A DNA stretch of 19,189 nucleotides from an uncultured Caryophanales bacterium (lineage in GTDB: Bacteria; Bacillota_I; Bacilli_A; RFN20; CAG-826). Below, one piece after another: positions 1 through 8,600 of the stretch. Each line of letters starts with the position of its first letter. The stretch's first letter is position 1. Under the pieces are notes generated by a model. The model did no database searches. It had not been told where the DNA came from and worked only from the letters and a program-made list of their open reading frames with translations. The stretch is from assembly GCA_946401755.1 (NCBI GenBank), contig CAMIVH010000010.1:1-19189 (forward strand), in the 5' to 3' direction. The translations under genes were made by a program, and so were the position numbers.

Positions 1-1
1 T

Positions 2-1657
2 ATCAATAACTTAGGCACCATCGCTAAGAGTGGTTCTAAAGACTTTGCTTCTAAACTCAAAGAAGCCAAGGAAAAACAAGACCTTAATATCATTGGTCAA
101 TTTGGTGTCGGCTTCTATAGTGCCTTTATGGTGGCTTCTAAAATTGAAGTCTTAACTAAGACATATAACGGTCAAGGTTATTTATTCACTAGTGATGGTC
201 AAGAAAGCTACACCATTGAAGAAAAAGAAAAAGAAGGTAATGGTACCCAAATTACCATCTACTTAAAGAAATCTTCTAAAGAAGTGGACTACGATAGTTA
301 TCTTGAACAATACAAGATTAAAAACCTTGTTAAGAAATATAGTGACTACATCCGCTATCCAATCAAGATGATGGTTACTAAGAGTGAACAAGTGTTAGAT
401 AAAGACGGTAAACCTGTTGAAGGTAAATATGAAGATAAAGAAGTCTTAGAAACACTTAACTCCATGATTCCTCTTTGGAAGAAGAACAAGAGTGAAGTGA
501 CTGATGAAGACTTAAATGAATTCTATAAGAATAAATTCGGTGATTATGAAAATCCATTGGCGTCCCTATTCGTTAGAGTAGACGGCAAGATCACTTATGA
601 TGCTTTATTATTCATCCCAAGTCATATTCCATATAACTTATATAGTGATTCTTATGAAAGAGGCTTACAACTATATAGCAAAGGCATCTTTATCAAAGAT
701 AAATGCCAAGAATTAATTCCTGATTACCTTAAGTTTGTTAAAGGTTTAGTGGATTCTGGTGACTTCTCACTTAATATCTCTAGAGAAATGCTTCAACAAT
801 CACCAATCATGCAAAAGATTAGTGAAAATGTTGAAAAGAAGATTGTCGATAAATTAAAAGATATTAAGAAAACTGACTTTGATAAATATGTCACCTTCTG
901 GAAGAGCTTTGGTGAACTTATTAAATATGGCATCTATAGCACTTATGGTGCGAAGAAAGAATTATTACAAGATACCTTAATCTTCCACTCACTCAATAAC
1001 GAAGATAAATACATCTCTTTAGCGGACTATAAAGAAAAGATGGCTAAGGATCAAAAGTATATCTATTTCGTCAGTGGTGAAAACTTAGATGCAATTAAGT
1101 TATTACCACAACTTGAGAAATATCGTAAAAATAACGTAGACGTCCTATTGTTAGATCAAAAAATCGATGAATTCGCCATCATGATGTTACACGACTACGA
1201 TAAAGTCGAATTCAAGTCTATTAGTGATGAATCCGCTTCTGAAGTCAGCAAAGAAGAACAAGAGAAAATCGATAGCGTCACCGCGGATAATAAGAGACTC
1301 TTTGATACATTAAAAGAAGCTCTCGTGGGTAAAGTTAACGATGTTGTTGTTTCTTCTAAGTTAGTGGACGCTCCAGTGTGCGTATCCACTAAAGATGGTT
1401 TATCTCTAGAAATGGAAAAGACACTCAATGAACAACCAGGCGCTGAAGATACCGTTAAAGCGGAAAAGATCTTGGAACTCAATCCAAATCACCCATTATT
1501 CGAAGCCTTCGCTAAGATTCAAAACGATGATGAATTAGTGAAGAACTACGCCAGTGTTCTCTATGAAGAAGCAATGCTTCTCGAAGGTAGAGAAATCGTT
1601 GATAAGAAAGCCTTTGTAGATAAGATTAACGAATTATTTATCAAGGCTATGAAATAA
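2..1657 (+). CDS. htpG: Molecular chaperone HtpG (Hsp90), 5' truncated by window edge
   Basis: ATP-dependent Hsp90-family chaperone of the cytosol. The reading frame is open from base 2, before the first internal ATG at 128, so the start lies outside the window. The visible upstream residues include NNLGTIAKSG and then IIGQFGVGFYSAFMV. These are the lid segment and glycine-rich ATP-binding motif of the GHKL ATPase domain, diagnostic for HtpG. About 551 residues remain, against a usual bacterial length near 600-630, so only the first part of the ATPase domain is missing. The middle domain carries the expected LFIPSHIPY and LNISREMLQQ segments, and the C-terminal dimerisation region ends in KAMK. 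An intrinsic terminator follows at 1684, so it is probably transcribed separately from the region to its right. It is a housekeeping gene, and nothing ties it to the glycan region. Confidence 0.97.
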   Translation: MNNLGTIAKSGSKDFASKLKEAKEKQDLNIIGQFGVGFYSAFMVASKIEVLTKTYNGQGYLFTSDGQESYTIEEKEKEGNGTQITIYLKKSSKEVDYDSYLEQYKIKNLVKKYSDYIRYPIKMMVTKSEQVLDKDGKPVEGKYEDKEVLETLNSMIPLWKKNKSEVTDEDLNEFYKNKFGDYENPLASLFVRVDGKITYDALLFIPSHIPYNLYSDSYERGLQLYSKGIFIKDKCQELIPDYLKFVKGLVDSGDFSLNISREMLQQSPIMQKISENVEKKIVDKLKDIKKTDFDKYVTFWKSFGELIKYGIYSTYGAKKELLQDTLIFHSLNNEDKYISLADYKEKMAKDQKYIYFVSGENLDAIKLLPQLEKYRKNNVDVLLLDQKIDEFAIMMLHDYDKVEFKSISDESASEVSKEEQEKIDSVTADNKRLFDTLKEALVGKVNDVVVSSKLVDAPVCVSTKDGLSLEMEKTLNEQPGAEDTVKAEKILELNPNHPLFEAFAKIQNDDELVKNYASVLYEEAMLLEGREIVDKKAFVDKINELFIKAMK

Positions 1658-1683
1658 AGGATGATATTTCATCCATAAAATAA

Positions 1684-1706
1684 GTCTGCAGCAATGCAGG
1701 CTTTTT
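1684..1706 (+). terminator. Intrinsic terminator after htpG
   Basis: A 7-bp stem (GTCTGCA pairing with TGCAGGC, one G-U) with a 4-base loop is followed by five T residues. It ends htpG. Its T tract runs directly into the extended -10 promoter of the next gene. Confidence 0.85.
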
Positions 1707-1714
1707 GATATAAT
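1706..1714 (+). promoter_or_regulatory. Extended -10 promoter for the small lipoprotein gene
   Basis: TGATATAAT is an extended -10 element (TGn plus perfect TATAAT at 1709-1714), abutting the htpG terminator. No convincing -35 box lies 17 bp upstream, as expected for an extended -10 promoter. The predicted start of transcription is near 1721, which leaves a leader of only about 9 nt before the ATG at 1730. Confidence 0.6.
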
Positions 1715-1729
1715 AGAAGAGACAAAAAT

Positions 1730-2173
1730 ATGAAAATAATTAGTATAGTTCTACCTTTATTTGTTCTCGTGTCATGCAAAACCACTTTGCCTCCTCCAAT
1801 TTATGCCTTTGGTCATGACAATGGTTTTGGTGTGACTGTGACGCATTTAAAAGATGATAACAAGTTTGAAGTACTACTAAAAAAGAGACAGAAATATTTT
1901 CGTTTTTCTTACTTTATGGTTGGGGCAAAAGAAACTAAACTTCCAGAATTAAAAGAAATGTTCACTTTTTCTGATACTGGTGAAGAAACCATAAAACTTA
2001 ATGATGAAGGCTATTATGCTTTCGATAAAGCTCTTGATGAAAGAACAATTTCAATAAAATACGACGAATCAATGCGTAGCGAAATAGTGGACTCAGCGAG
2101 CAATATTTACATGACCATTAATTCCTACACATTTAGTAATAAATTCATTAATTCTAGTAATAATAGTTACTAA
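1730..2173 (+). CDS. Small putative lipoprotein of unknown function
   Basis: The protein has 147 residues. The N-terminus is a short lipoprotein signal: Lys2, a hydrophobic stretch, then the lipobox LVSC with Cys16 as the lipidation site. The mature protein would be anchored on the outer face of the membrane. The remaining ~130 residues are charged and mixed alpha/beta in character, with no motif or domain I recognise and no second membrane segment. It is flanked by two terminators with nearly the same stem and has its own extended -10 promoter, so it is probably a single-gene transcription unit. The only Shine-Dalgarno candidate is a weak GAAGAG at 1716-1721. The ATG at 1730 is chosen because the signal peptide begins there. 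Function is unknown, and no link to the neighbouring GH3 genes can be shown. Confidence 0.75.
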   Translation: MKIISIVLPLFVLVSCKTTLPPPIYAFGHDNGFGVTVTHLKDDNKFEVLLKKRQKYFRFSYFMVGAKETKLPELKEMFTFSDTGEETIKLNDEGYYAFDKALDERTISIKYDESMRSEIVDSASNIYMTINSYTFSNKFINSSNNSY

Positions 2174-2201
2174 AAGTTAAAAATGTCTTTTTGCAAAAAA
2201 T

Positions 2202-2225
2202 GTCTGCATTAATGCAGGCTTTTTT
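2202..2225 (+). terminator. Intrinsic terminator after the small lipoprotein gene
   Basis: GTCTGCAT pairs with ATGCAGGC, and the inner TTAA forms the rest of an almost fully palindromic stem. Six T residues follow. The stem is nearly identical to that of the terminator at 1684. Confidence 0.85.
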
Positions 2226-2262
2226 GTTTATGCTTTAAAACAAATGTTTACTAACTTGTCAT

Positions 2263-2291
2263 TTGAAGTGTGGGTGCGCATTTGCTATAGT
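2263..2291 (+). promoter_or_regulatory. Sigma-A-type promoter of the first membrane GH3 gene
   Basis: TTGAAG at 2263-2268 (4/6 to TTGACA) and TATAGT at 2286-2291 (5/6 to TATAAT) are separated by 17 bp. A TGC just before the -10 makes it an extended -10 element. The predicted transcription start is near 2298, which gives a leader of about 90 nt. This promoter has better core elements than those of the two genes with clear LytTR sites. Confidence 0.6.
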
Positions 2292-2294
2292 ATA

Positions 2295-2306
2295 AACGCA
2301 TGCGTT
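2295..2306. promoter_or_regulatory. 12-bp perfect palindrome over the predicted transcription start
   Basis: AACGCATGCGTT is a perfect 12-bp dyad that starts 3 bp after the -10 box and covers the expected +1 of the first GH3 gene. That is a typical position for a repressor operator. It could also be part of the 5' leader structure. The cognate factor is unknown. Confidence 0.4.
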
Positions 2307-2307
2307 A

Positions 2308-2346
2308 TACACACTAAATTATTGTCGGAATCTAATTTTTTGTGTA
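2308..2346 (+). promoter_or_regulatory. Stem-loop in the 5' leader of the first membrane GH3 gene
   Basis: TACACA (2308-2313) pairs with TGTGTA (2341-2346), and AAATTA (2316-2321) pairs with TAATTT (2333-2338). A symmetric 2x2 internal loop separates the two helices, and the apical loop is 11 nt (TTGTCGGAATC). It lies between the predicted transcription start and the ribosome site at 2371. It may affect mRNA stability or translation, or be a recognition element. There is no match to a riboswitch class that I can name. Confidence 0.4.
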
Positions 2347-2385
2347 CTAACAATTACATAGTTACGAGAGAAAGGAGCTTTTACT

Positions 2386-5300
2386 ATGTTTAATTTACCT
2401 ATCTTAGAGTCATGGCTAGATAAGGAAGTAACAGCCGGCTATACTTGGGGTAATATCCTTGAGTATTGGTGGATCGGCTTAATCATCATCATAGTGGCAG
2501 CAGTAGGCTTGGTCGGAAGTTTTGTGCTGCTCAAATTAGTCTTCGGTAAAATGAAATTTAAAGAAGGCGATCAAGAAGCACTTAATAATTATAAGAATGC
2601 TCCTAAAGCAGAAAAGAAAGCAGTGGCAAAAGCAGCTGCTAGACCAGTTAGAAATGTTATTTTGTGGAATAACATGAGACGCTGGTTAATTCCGGTGGTG
2701 TGTGTTGCTGCGCTTATTATGGCGCCAGTCACATCGTTCTTACCAACCGCTGCGTTTGCGAACTTAATGTTCACTCTTCGTGGTAGTCATGTTGACATCT
2801 ATGATACAGAAACATCAAGACAAGCTGCCAAAGAAGCAGAAAAGAACGTTGTTGTCATTCAAGAAGAAGGCACAGTCTTACTTAAGAATAAAGACAAAAC
2901 CTTACCATTAAATCTTGAAACCAATAAGAGAGTTAATATCTTTGGTTCATGTGCGTACGGCTTATTCTTCAATAATGGTGGTTCTGGCGCGTTCCAAACA
3001 GATGGACGTGTTTCTAACTTCCCAAGAACCGCGGTTAAGTTAGAAGAAGCCCTTCAAGAAGAAGGCTTTGAAATCAATAATAATCTTTTCAATTTAGTTA
3101 AGAACTACTATAACGGAAAGAAAGTTTCTGTTGCCCCAAGTGATTATAAGATTTTCTGTGGTATTAACACATTTGGTTATCCAGAAATCGTTCCTTCAGG
3201 CAATGGCGCTAAATTAGATCCAATTGATTATGAATTACCAGTTTCCGCTTATGAAACTGCCTTTAGTGAATTAGGTGGTAAAACCGCATTAGAAGACGCT
3301 AAAGAGTTCTCAGACACCGCAATCTTCGCAATTACAAGACATGGTACTGAAAGTGCGGATATGAAAGAAGCTGAACTCAAGTTATATTCCGCTGAAGTCG
3401 CAGCTATCGATATGCTTGAACAAAACTTTGATAAAGTCATCATCTTATTAAACGTTCCAACTGTCGTGGAAAGTGAATTCCTAGATGACGATGAAATCAG
3501 TGCAGCCCTATATATTGGTCATCCAGGCTTAACAGGTACCAAAGCGATTGCAGAAATCCTCTCTGGTAAAGTTAATCCTTCTGGTCACTTAGTGGATACC
3601 TGGCCATATAGTGTTAAGAGTGCCCCATCTTACCAATGTTTTGGTAACGATACCACATTAACATATACATCCGGTGCCGCTAATAGAGCGAAATTCACAA
3701 ACTACGTTGAAGGTATTTATGTTGGCTATCGTTATTATGTCACTCGTGGCATGGTGGATAGAGCAGCGGGTTATATCTATGAAGACGAAGTGCAATATTC
3801 ATTCGGTCATGGTTTATCATACACGACATTTGATAAATCCATCGTTGAATATAAAGTCGATAAAGCCAACCAAAAAGTGGAAGTCACTGTTGAAGTTAAA
3901 AACACTGGTGAAGTCGCTGGCAAAGACGTCATTCAACTTTATACACACGCTCCATACACACCAGGTGGTGTTGAAAAATCATGGTATTCTTTAACAACAT
4001 TCCAAAAGACAAATATCATCGAACCAGGTGAATCCAAGAACTATAAATTAGAATTCAGTTTCAGAGATATCGCTTCCTGGTCCACTGAAAAGGGTCACTA
4101 TGTGTTAGAAAAAGGTGACTATGAATTCTCCATCAGAGAAAACGTTTGGGATTTGGCGAAGACTTCAGTTAACGGTAGAGAAAATACCAAGAGTATGAAC
4201 CTCGCAGAAGATGTTGATTTCTTAACCAGTTATCAAACAGGCAAAGAATATGAAAACATTTTCCAAGATGTTGAATACGGTGGTGGTGTTGAACCAAATA
4301 CATATTTATCTCGTAATGACTTTGCCGGTACATGGCAAAATAAGGCTGATATCCCATTAGCCTCTAATCCAGATAAGAATCATTTCCCAGGTGGTGCTAG
4401 TAACTCCACAGGTTCTGGCTCATTTACTTTCGAAGATAATCAAATTGATGAAGAAGTGAAAGAACAAGAAGTCGCTGGTGACTTAACACTTAGAGATCTC
4501 AAAGATGCCGCGTGGGATGATCCACGTTGGGAAGACTTATTAAGTCAATTATCATACGCTGATATGGATAAACTTATCGAATACGGTGGTTTCCAAACCG
4601 CGAGTGTTGATAGAATCGAAAAGACTCAAACAGTTGACTACGATGGTCCAAGTGCGGCGTTCCACTCTGGCACAGGTCACCCAAGTGAAGTTATCGTTGG
4701 TTGTTCCTGGTCCACAGACGTTGCAAGAGTTATGGGCGAATCCATTGGTCGTGAAGGCGCGGCTCGTGGTTTGACCGGTTGGTATGCCCCTGGCATTAAC
4801 ACTCACCGTTCACCATTTGGCGGTCGTAACTTCGAATACTATTCAGAAGATCCATTAATCTCTGGTTTAATGGCGGGTCACACCGCTCAAGGCATGGCTA
4901 AATATGGTGTTTACACATACGCCAAGCACTTCTTCTGTAATGACCAAGAATATAGCCGTGCGGGTGTCTTTGTTTGGGCAAGTGAACAAGCATTACGCGA
5001 AATCTATGCTCGTGGCTTTGAACTTTATGTTGATTTAGGTGGTATTGGTATCATGTCCGCTTATAACTGCATCGGTTCATGGTGGTGTGGTGGTAGTAAA
5101 GCAGCCTTAACAACTCTTTTGAGAGAAGAATGGGGCTTCCATGGTGTCGTTGTTACTGACTACGCTGGCAGTGACTACATGGCCACAAACATCGGCTTAA
5201 GAGCTGGTAATGATATGTGGTTAACACCAAGCCAATTAAGTAATAGCTTAAAACCAAGCAGAGTTCGTACACAATGTCCACATGATGGCGCTATTCTCGC

Positions 5301-5418
5301 TAGAAGAGCGGCTAAGAACATCCTCTATGCATGTGCACACTCTAACAACATTTGGAATGATGAGGACTATGCTGCTGTTGGTATTCCAGAAATCAAAAAA
5401 GCTGGCGACGGTCACTAG
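2386..5418 (+). CDS. Membrane-anchored glycoside hydrolase family 3, permuted domain order (copy 1)
   Basis: Retaining exo-beta-glycosidase (beta-glucosidase/xylosidase type), 1010 residues, probably acting outside the membrane. Hydrophobic helices lie at about 28-53 and 101-125, joined by a Lys/Arg-rich loop, so the positive-inside rule puts both the N-terminus and the enzyme outside. The GH3 parts come in reversed order. The alpha/beta sandwich (~145-410) comes first, with E322 in ITRHGTESADM as likely acid/base. An Fn3-like domain (~487-590) follows. Last is the catalytic barrel (~700-985), with DGP, GGRNFEYYSEDP, AKHF and nucleophile D925 in VVVTDY. This C-before-N order is known for Ruminococcus albus and Butyrivibrio beta-glucosidases. 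The membrane segment is the unusual part. The start is fixed by AAAGGAG 8 nt upstream of the ATG. It is most likely a duplicate of the next gene. Substrate cannot be read from the sequence. Confidence 0.9.
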   Translation: MFNLPILESWLDKEVTAGYTWGNILEYWWIGLIIIIVAAVGLVGSFVLLKLVFGKMKFKEGDQEALNNYKNAPKAEKKAVAKAAARPVRNVILWNNMRRWLIPVVCVAALIMAPVTSFLPTAAFANLMFTLRGSHVDIYDTETSRQAAKEAEKNVVVIQEEGTVLLKNKDKTLPLNLETNKRVNIFGSCAYGLFFNNGGSGAFQTDGRVSNFPRTAVKLEEALQEEGFEINNNLFNLVKNYYNGKKVSVAPSDYKIFCGINTFGYPEIVPSGNGAKLDPIDYELPVSAYETAFSELGGKTALEDAKEFSDTAIFAITRHGTESADMKEAELKLYSAEVAAIDMLEQNFDKVIILLNVPTVVESEFLDDDEISAALYIGHPGLTGTKAIAEILSGKVNPSGHLVDTWPYSVKSAPSYQCFGNDTTLTYTSGAANRAKFTNYVEGIYVGYRYYVTRGMVDRAAGYIYEDEVQYSFGHGLSYTTFDKSIVEYKVDKANQKVEVTVEVKNTGEVAGKDVIQLYTHAPYTPGGVEKSWYSLTTFQKTNIIEPGESKNYKLEFSFRDIASWSTEKGHYVLEKGDYEFSIRENVWDLAKTSVNGRENTKSMNLAEDVDFLTSYQTGKEYENIFQDVEYGGGVEPNTYLSRNDFAGTWQNKADIPLASNPDKNHFPGGASNSTGSGSFTFEDNQIDEEVKEQEVAGDLTLRDLKDAAWDDPRWEDLLSQLSYADMDKLIEYGGFQTASVDRIEKTQTVDYDGPSAAFHSGTGHPSEVIVGCSWSTDVARVMGESIGREGAARGLTGWYAPGINTHRSPFGGRNFEYYSEDPLISGLMAGHTAQGMAKYGVYTYAKHFFCNDQEYSRAGVFVWASEQALREIYARGFELYVDLGGIGIMSAYNCIGSWWCGGSKAALTTLLREEWGFHGVVVTDYAGSDYMATNIGLRAGNDMWLTPSQLSNSLKPSRVRTQCPHDGAILARRAAKNILYACAHSNNIWNDEDYAAVGIPEIKKAGDGH

Positions 5419-5439
5419 TCGATAATTAACTAAACTAAT

Positions 5440-5471
5440 AGAGGGGCTTCTCGGGGCCTCTCTTTTCTTTT
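5440..5471 (+). terminator. Imperfect intrinsic terminator after the first membrane GH3 gene
   Basis: AGAGG pairs with CCTCT around a G/C-rich loop with possible extra pairs, and a T-rich tract (TCTTTTCTTTT) follows. The stem is weaker than those of the other terminators here, so some readthrough into the second GH3 gene is possible. Confidence 0.55.
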
Positions 5472-5475
5472 GAAT

Positions 5476-5505
5476 AAGGTTATGCGAATAAAATGCAATG
5501 TTATG
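5476..5505 (+). promoter_or_regulatory. Predicted LytTR response-regulator binding site (direct repeat, 21-bp period)
   Basis: AAGGTTATG (5476-5484) and AATGTTATG (5497-5505) match at 8 of 9 positions and are spaced 21 bp start to start. That is the two-helical-turn arrangement bound by dimers of LytTR regulators such as AgrA and ComE. The second repeat ends 31 bp before the -10 hexamer at 5537. A 12-mer (ATAAGGTTATGC, 5474-5485) recurs exactly at 10915-10926 in the second predicted site. The LytTR gene at 8736 is the obvious candidate regulator. Confidence 0.6.
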
Positions 5506-5513
5506 TATTTTCT

Positions 5514-5542
5514 GTGTCAGGGCATTTTTAATCACTTATAGT
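5514..5542 (+). promoter_or_regulatory. Promoter of the second membrane GH3 gene
   Basis: The -10 TATAGT (5537-5542) is preceded by a 17-bp spacer and a partial -35, GTGTCA (5514-5519, 4/6). The predicted LytTR repeats lie directly upstream. The leader is about 85 nt and contains a possible AAAACATA/TATGTTTT stem (5558-5565 with 5593-5600). Confidence 0.5.
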
Positions 5543-5633
5543 AGAATCGCAAACGTAAAAACATACTAATTTTAGTTTTTCGCTAACTTTTCTATGTTTT
5601 AAACAACTCATAAAGATTTAAAGGAGATTATTT

Positions 5634-8600
5634 ATGATTAATTTACCTATCTTAGAGTCCTGGCTAGATAAGGAAGTAGTCGCTGGCTATACTTGGGGTA
5701 ACATCCTTGAGTATTGGTGGGTCGGCTTAATTATTTTTATCGTTGCCGCAGTCGGACTCGTAGGAGCATTCGTTTTACTAAAATTAGTCTTTGGTAAAAT
5801 GAGATTTAAAGAAGGCGATCAGGAAGCTTTCGATAATTACAAAAAGGCTCCTAAAGCAGAAAAGAAGGCTGTTGCTAAATCATCAACAGGCCCAGTTAAG
5901 AATGTCATTAGATGGCACAGAATGAAACGCTGGTTAATCCCAGTCGTGTGCGTTGCCGCACTTCTTGTTGCCCCTGTTGCATCATTCTTACCAACCGCTG
6001 CATTTGCTAACTTAATGTTCACATTACGTGGTAGTCATGTTGACATCATTGACACAGAAACATCAAGACAAGCTGCTGCTGAAGCGGAGAAAAACGTCGT
6101 TACCATCCAAGAAGAAGGTACAGTTCTTTTGAAGAACAGAAACAGTGCCTTACCATTAAATCTTGAAACCAATAAGAAAGTTAATATCTTTGGTTCATGT
6201 GCTTACGGTTTACTCTTCAGTAATGGTGGTTCTGGTTCTTTCCAAACTGATGGCCGTGTTTCTAACTTCCCAAGAACTGCTCTCAAATTAGAAGAAGCGC
6301 TTGTTCAAGAGGGTTTTGAGATTAACGACAATCTTTTCAATTTAGTAAAGAATTACTATAACGGAAAGAAAATTTCTGTTGCTCACAGTGATCACAAAAT
6401 TTTCTGTGGTCTTAACACATACAATTATCCAGAAGTAGCTCCAACTCTAGATCCAATCAATTATGAATTACCAGTTTCTGCTTACGAAACGCCATTCGAT
6501 GCGTTAGGTGGCAAAACTGTCTTAGAAGACGCTAAAGAATTCTCAGACACAGCGATTTTCGCTATCACAAGACATGGCTCCGAAGATCATGATATGAACT
6601 ACAAAGATTTACAATTAACTAGTAGTGAACTCGCTGCGATTGATATGCTCGAAGAAAACTTCGAAAAAGTCATTATCTTATTAAACGTTCCAACAGTTAT
6701 CGAAGCCGAATTCTTAGATGATTCAGAAATCGACGCTGCTATCTTCATGGGTCACCCAGGTTTAACAGGTACCAAAGCTATTGCCGAAATCCTTGCTGGT
6801 AAAGTCAACCCATCCGGTCACTTAGTGGATACATGGCCATATAGTGTTAAGAGCGCGCCATCTTACCAAAACTTTGGTAATGATACCACATTATCTTATA
6901 CATCCGGTGCCGCTAGTGGACAAAAATTCACAAACTATATCGAAGGTATCTATGTTGGTTACCGTTATTACGTCACAGCCGCTAAAGAAGGCTATATCGA
7001 CTATGATGATGAAGTTCAATTCTCATTCGGTCATGGCTTATCTTATACAACATTTGATAAGTCCATCGCGGAATATAAAGTTGATAAAGATAATCAAAAA
7101 GTCGAAGTTACAGTCGAAGTTAAGAATACTGGTGAAGTCGCAGGTAAAGATGTTATCCAACTCTATACCCACGCTCCATATACCCCAGGTGGTATTGAAA
7201 AATCCTACTATTCATTAACTGCTTTCCAAAAGACAAACATCATCGAACCAGGTGAAACTAAAGCTTATAAATTAGAATTCAGCTATAGAGATATCGCTTC
7301 CTGGTCAACCGAAAAAGGTTACTATGTCTTAGAAAAAGGCGAATATGAATTCTCTATCAGAGAAAACGTTTGGGATTTAGCTCAAACCACTGTCAGTGGT
7401 AGAGAAAATACCAAGAAATTAGAACTCGAAGCTGATGTTGAGTTCAAGACCTCTTATCAAACAGGCAAAGAATATGAAAACATTTTCCAAGATGTTGAAT
7501 ACGGTGGTGGTGTTGAAAAGAACACATACTTATCCAGAAAAGACTTTGAAGGCACATGGCAAAATAAGGCTGATATCCCATTAGCCTCTAACCCAGATGC
7601 AAGTCACTTCCCAGGTGGTGCGAAAAACAACTCCACCCCAGGTTCCTTCACACTCACCGACAATCAAATCGATGAAGAAGTAAAAGAACAAGAAGTTGCT
7701 GGTAATTTAACACTTAGAGATCTTAAAGATGCAGCTTGGGACGACCCACGTTGGGAAGACTTATTAAGTCAATTATCATACGCCGATATGGATAAACTTA
7801 TTGAATACGGCGGTTTCCAAACTGCTGCTGTTAGTAGCATTGGTAAAACACAAACCGTTGACTACGATGGTCCTGGTGCGGCCTTCCACTCTGGTACAGG
7901 TCACCCAAGTGAAGTTATCGTTGCCTGCTCTTGGTCAATAGATGTTGCTAGAGTTATGGGTGAATCCATCGGTCGTGAAGGTGCTGCCCGTGGCTTAACC
8001 GGTTGGTATGCTCCTGGTATCAATACTCACCGTTCTCCATTCGGTGGTAGAAACTTCGAATATTATTCGGAAGATCCAGTCATCTCTGGTTTAATGGCCG
8101 GTCACACCGCTCAAGGTATGGCTAAATATGGTGTCTACACATATGCCAAACACTTCTTATTAAACGAACAAGAAAATAGCCGTTCCGGTGTCTTCTGTTG
8201 GGCAACCGAACAAGCTATTAGAGAAATCTATGCTCGTGGCTTTGAACTCTATGTTGATTTAGGTGGCATCGGTATCATGTCCTCCTTCAACTGTGTTGGT
8301 TCATGGTGGGCTGGTGGTAATAAAGCCTTATTAACCACTCTCTTAAGAGAAGAATGGGGCTTCCACGGTGTCGTCGTTACTGACTATGCTGGTAGTAGCT
8401 ACATGGCCACAAACATTGGTTTAGTTGCTGGCAATGACTTATGGTTAACACCAAGTCAATTAAATAACGACAACAAACCAAGCAGAATCCGCACACTTTT
8501 ACCACATGATGGTCCAATCCTCTCTAGAAGAGCGGCTAAGAACATCCTCTATGCATGTGCACACTCCAACAACATTTGGAATGATGAAGACTACGCTGCT

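Noticed and set aside
1195..1482. Antisense open frame of 95 residues inside htpG, and similar antisense or shifted frames inside the GH3 and lipoprotein genes
   Set aside because: These are shadows of strongly coding sequence on the other frame, with no ribosome site and low-complexity Ser/Thr-rich translations.
5547..5561. Possible CcpA cre site near the second GH3 transcription start
   Set aside because: At least two mismatches to conserved cre positions. The similar segment at 2290-2304 has three, so it is not supported.
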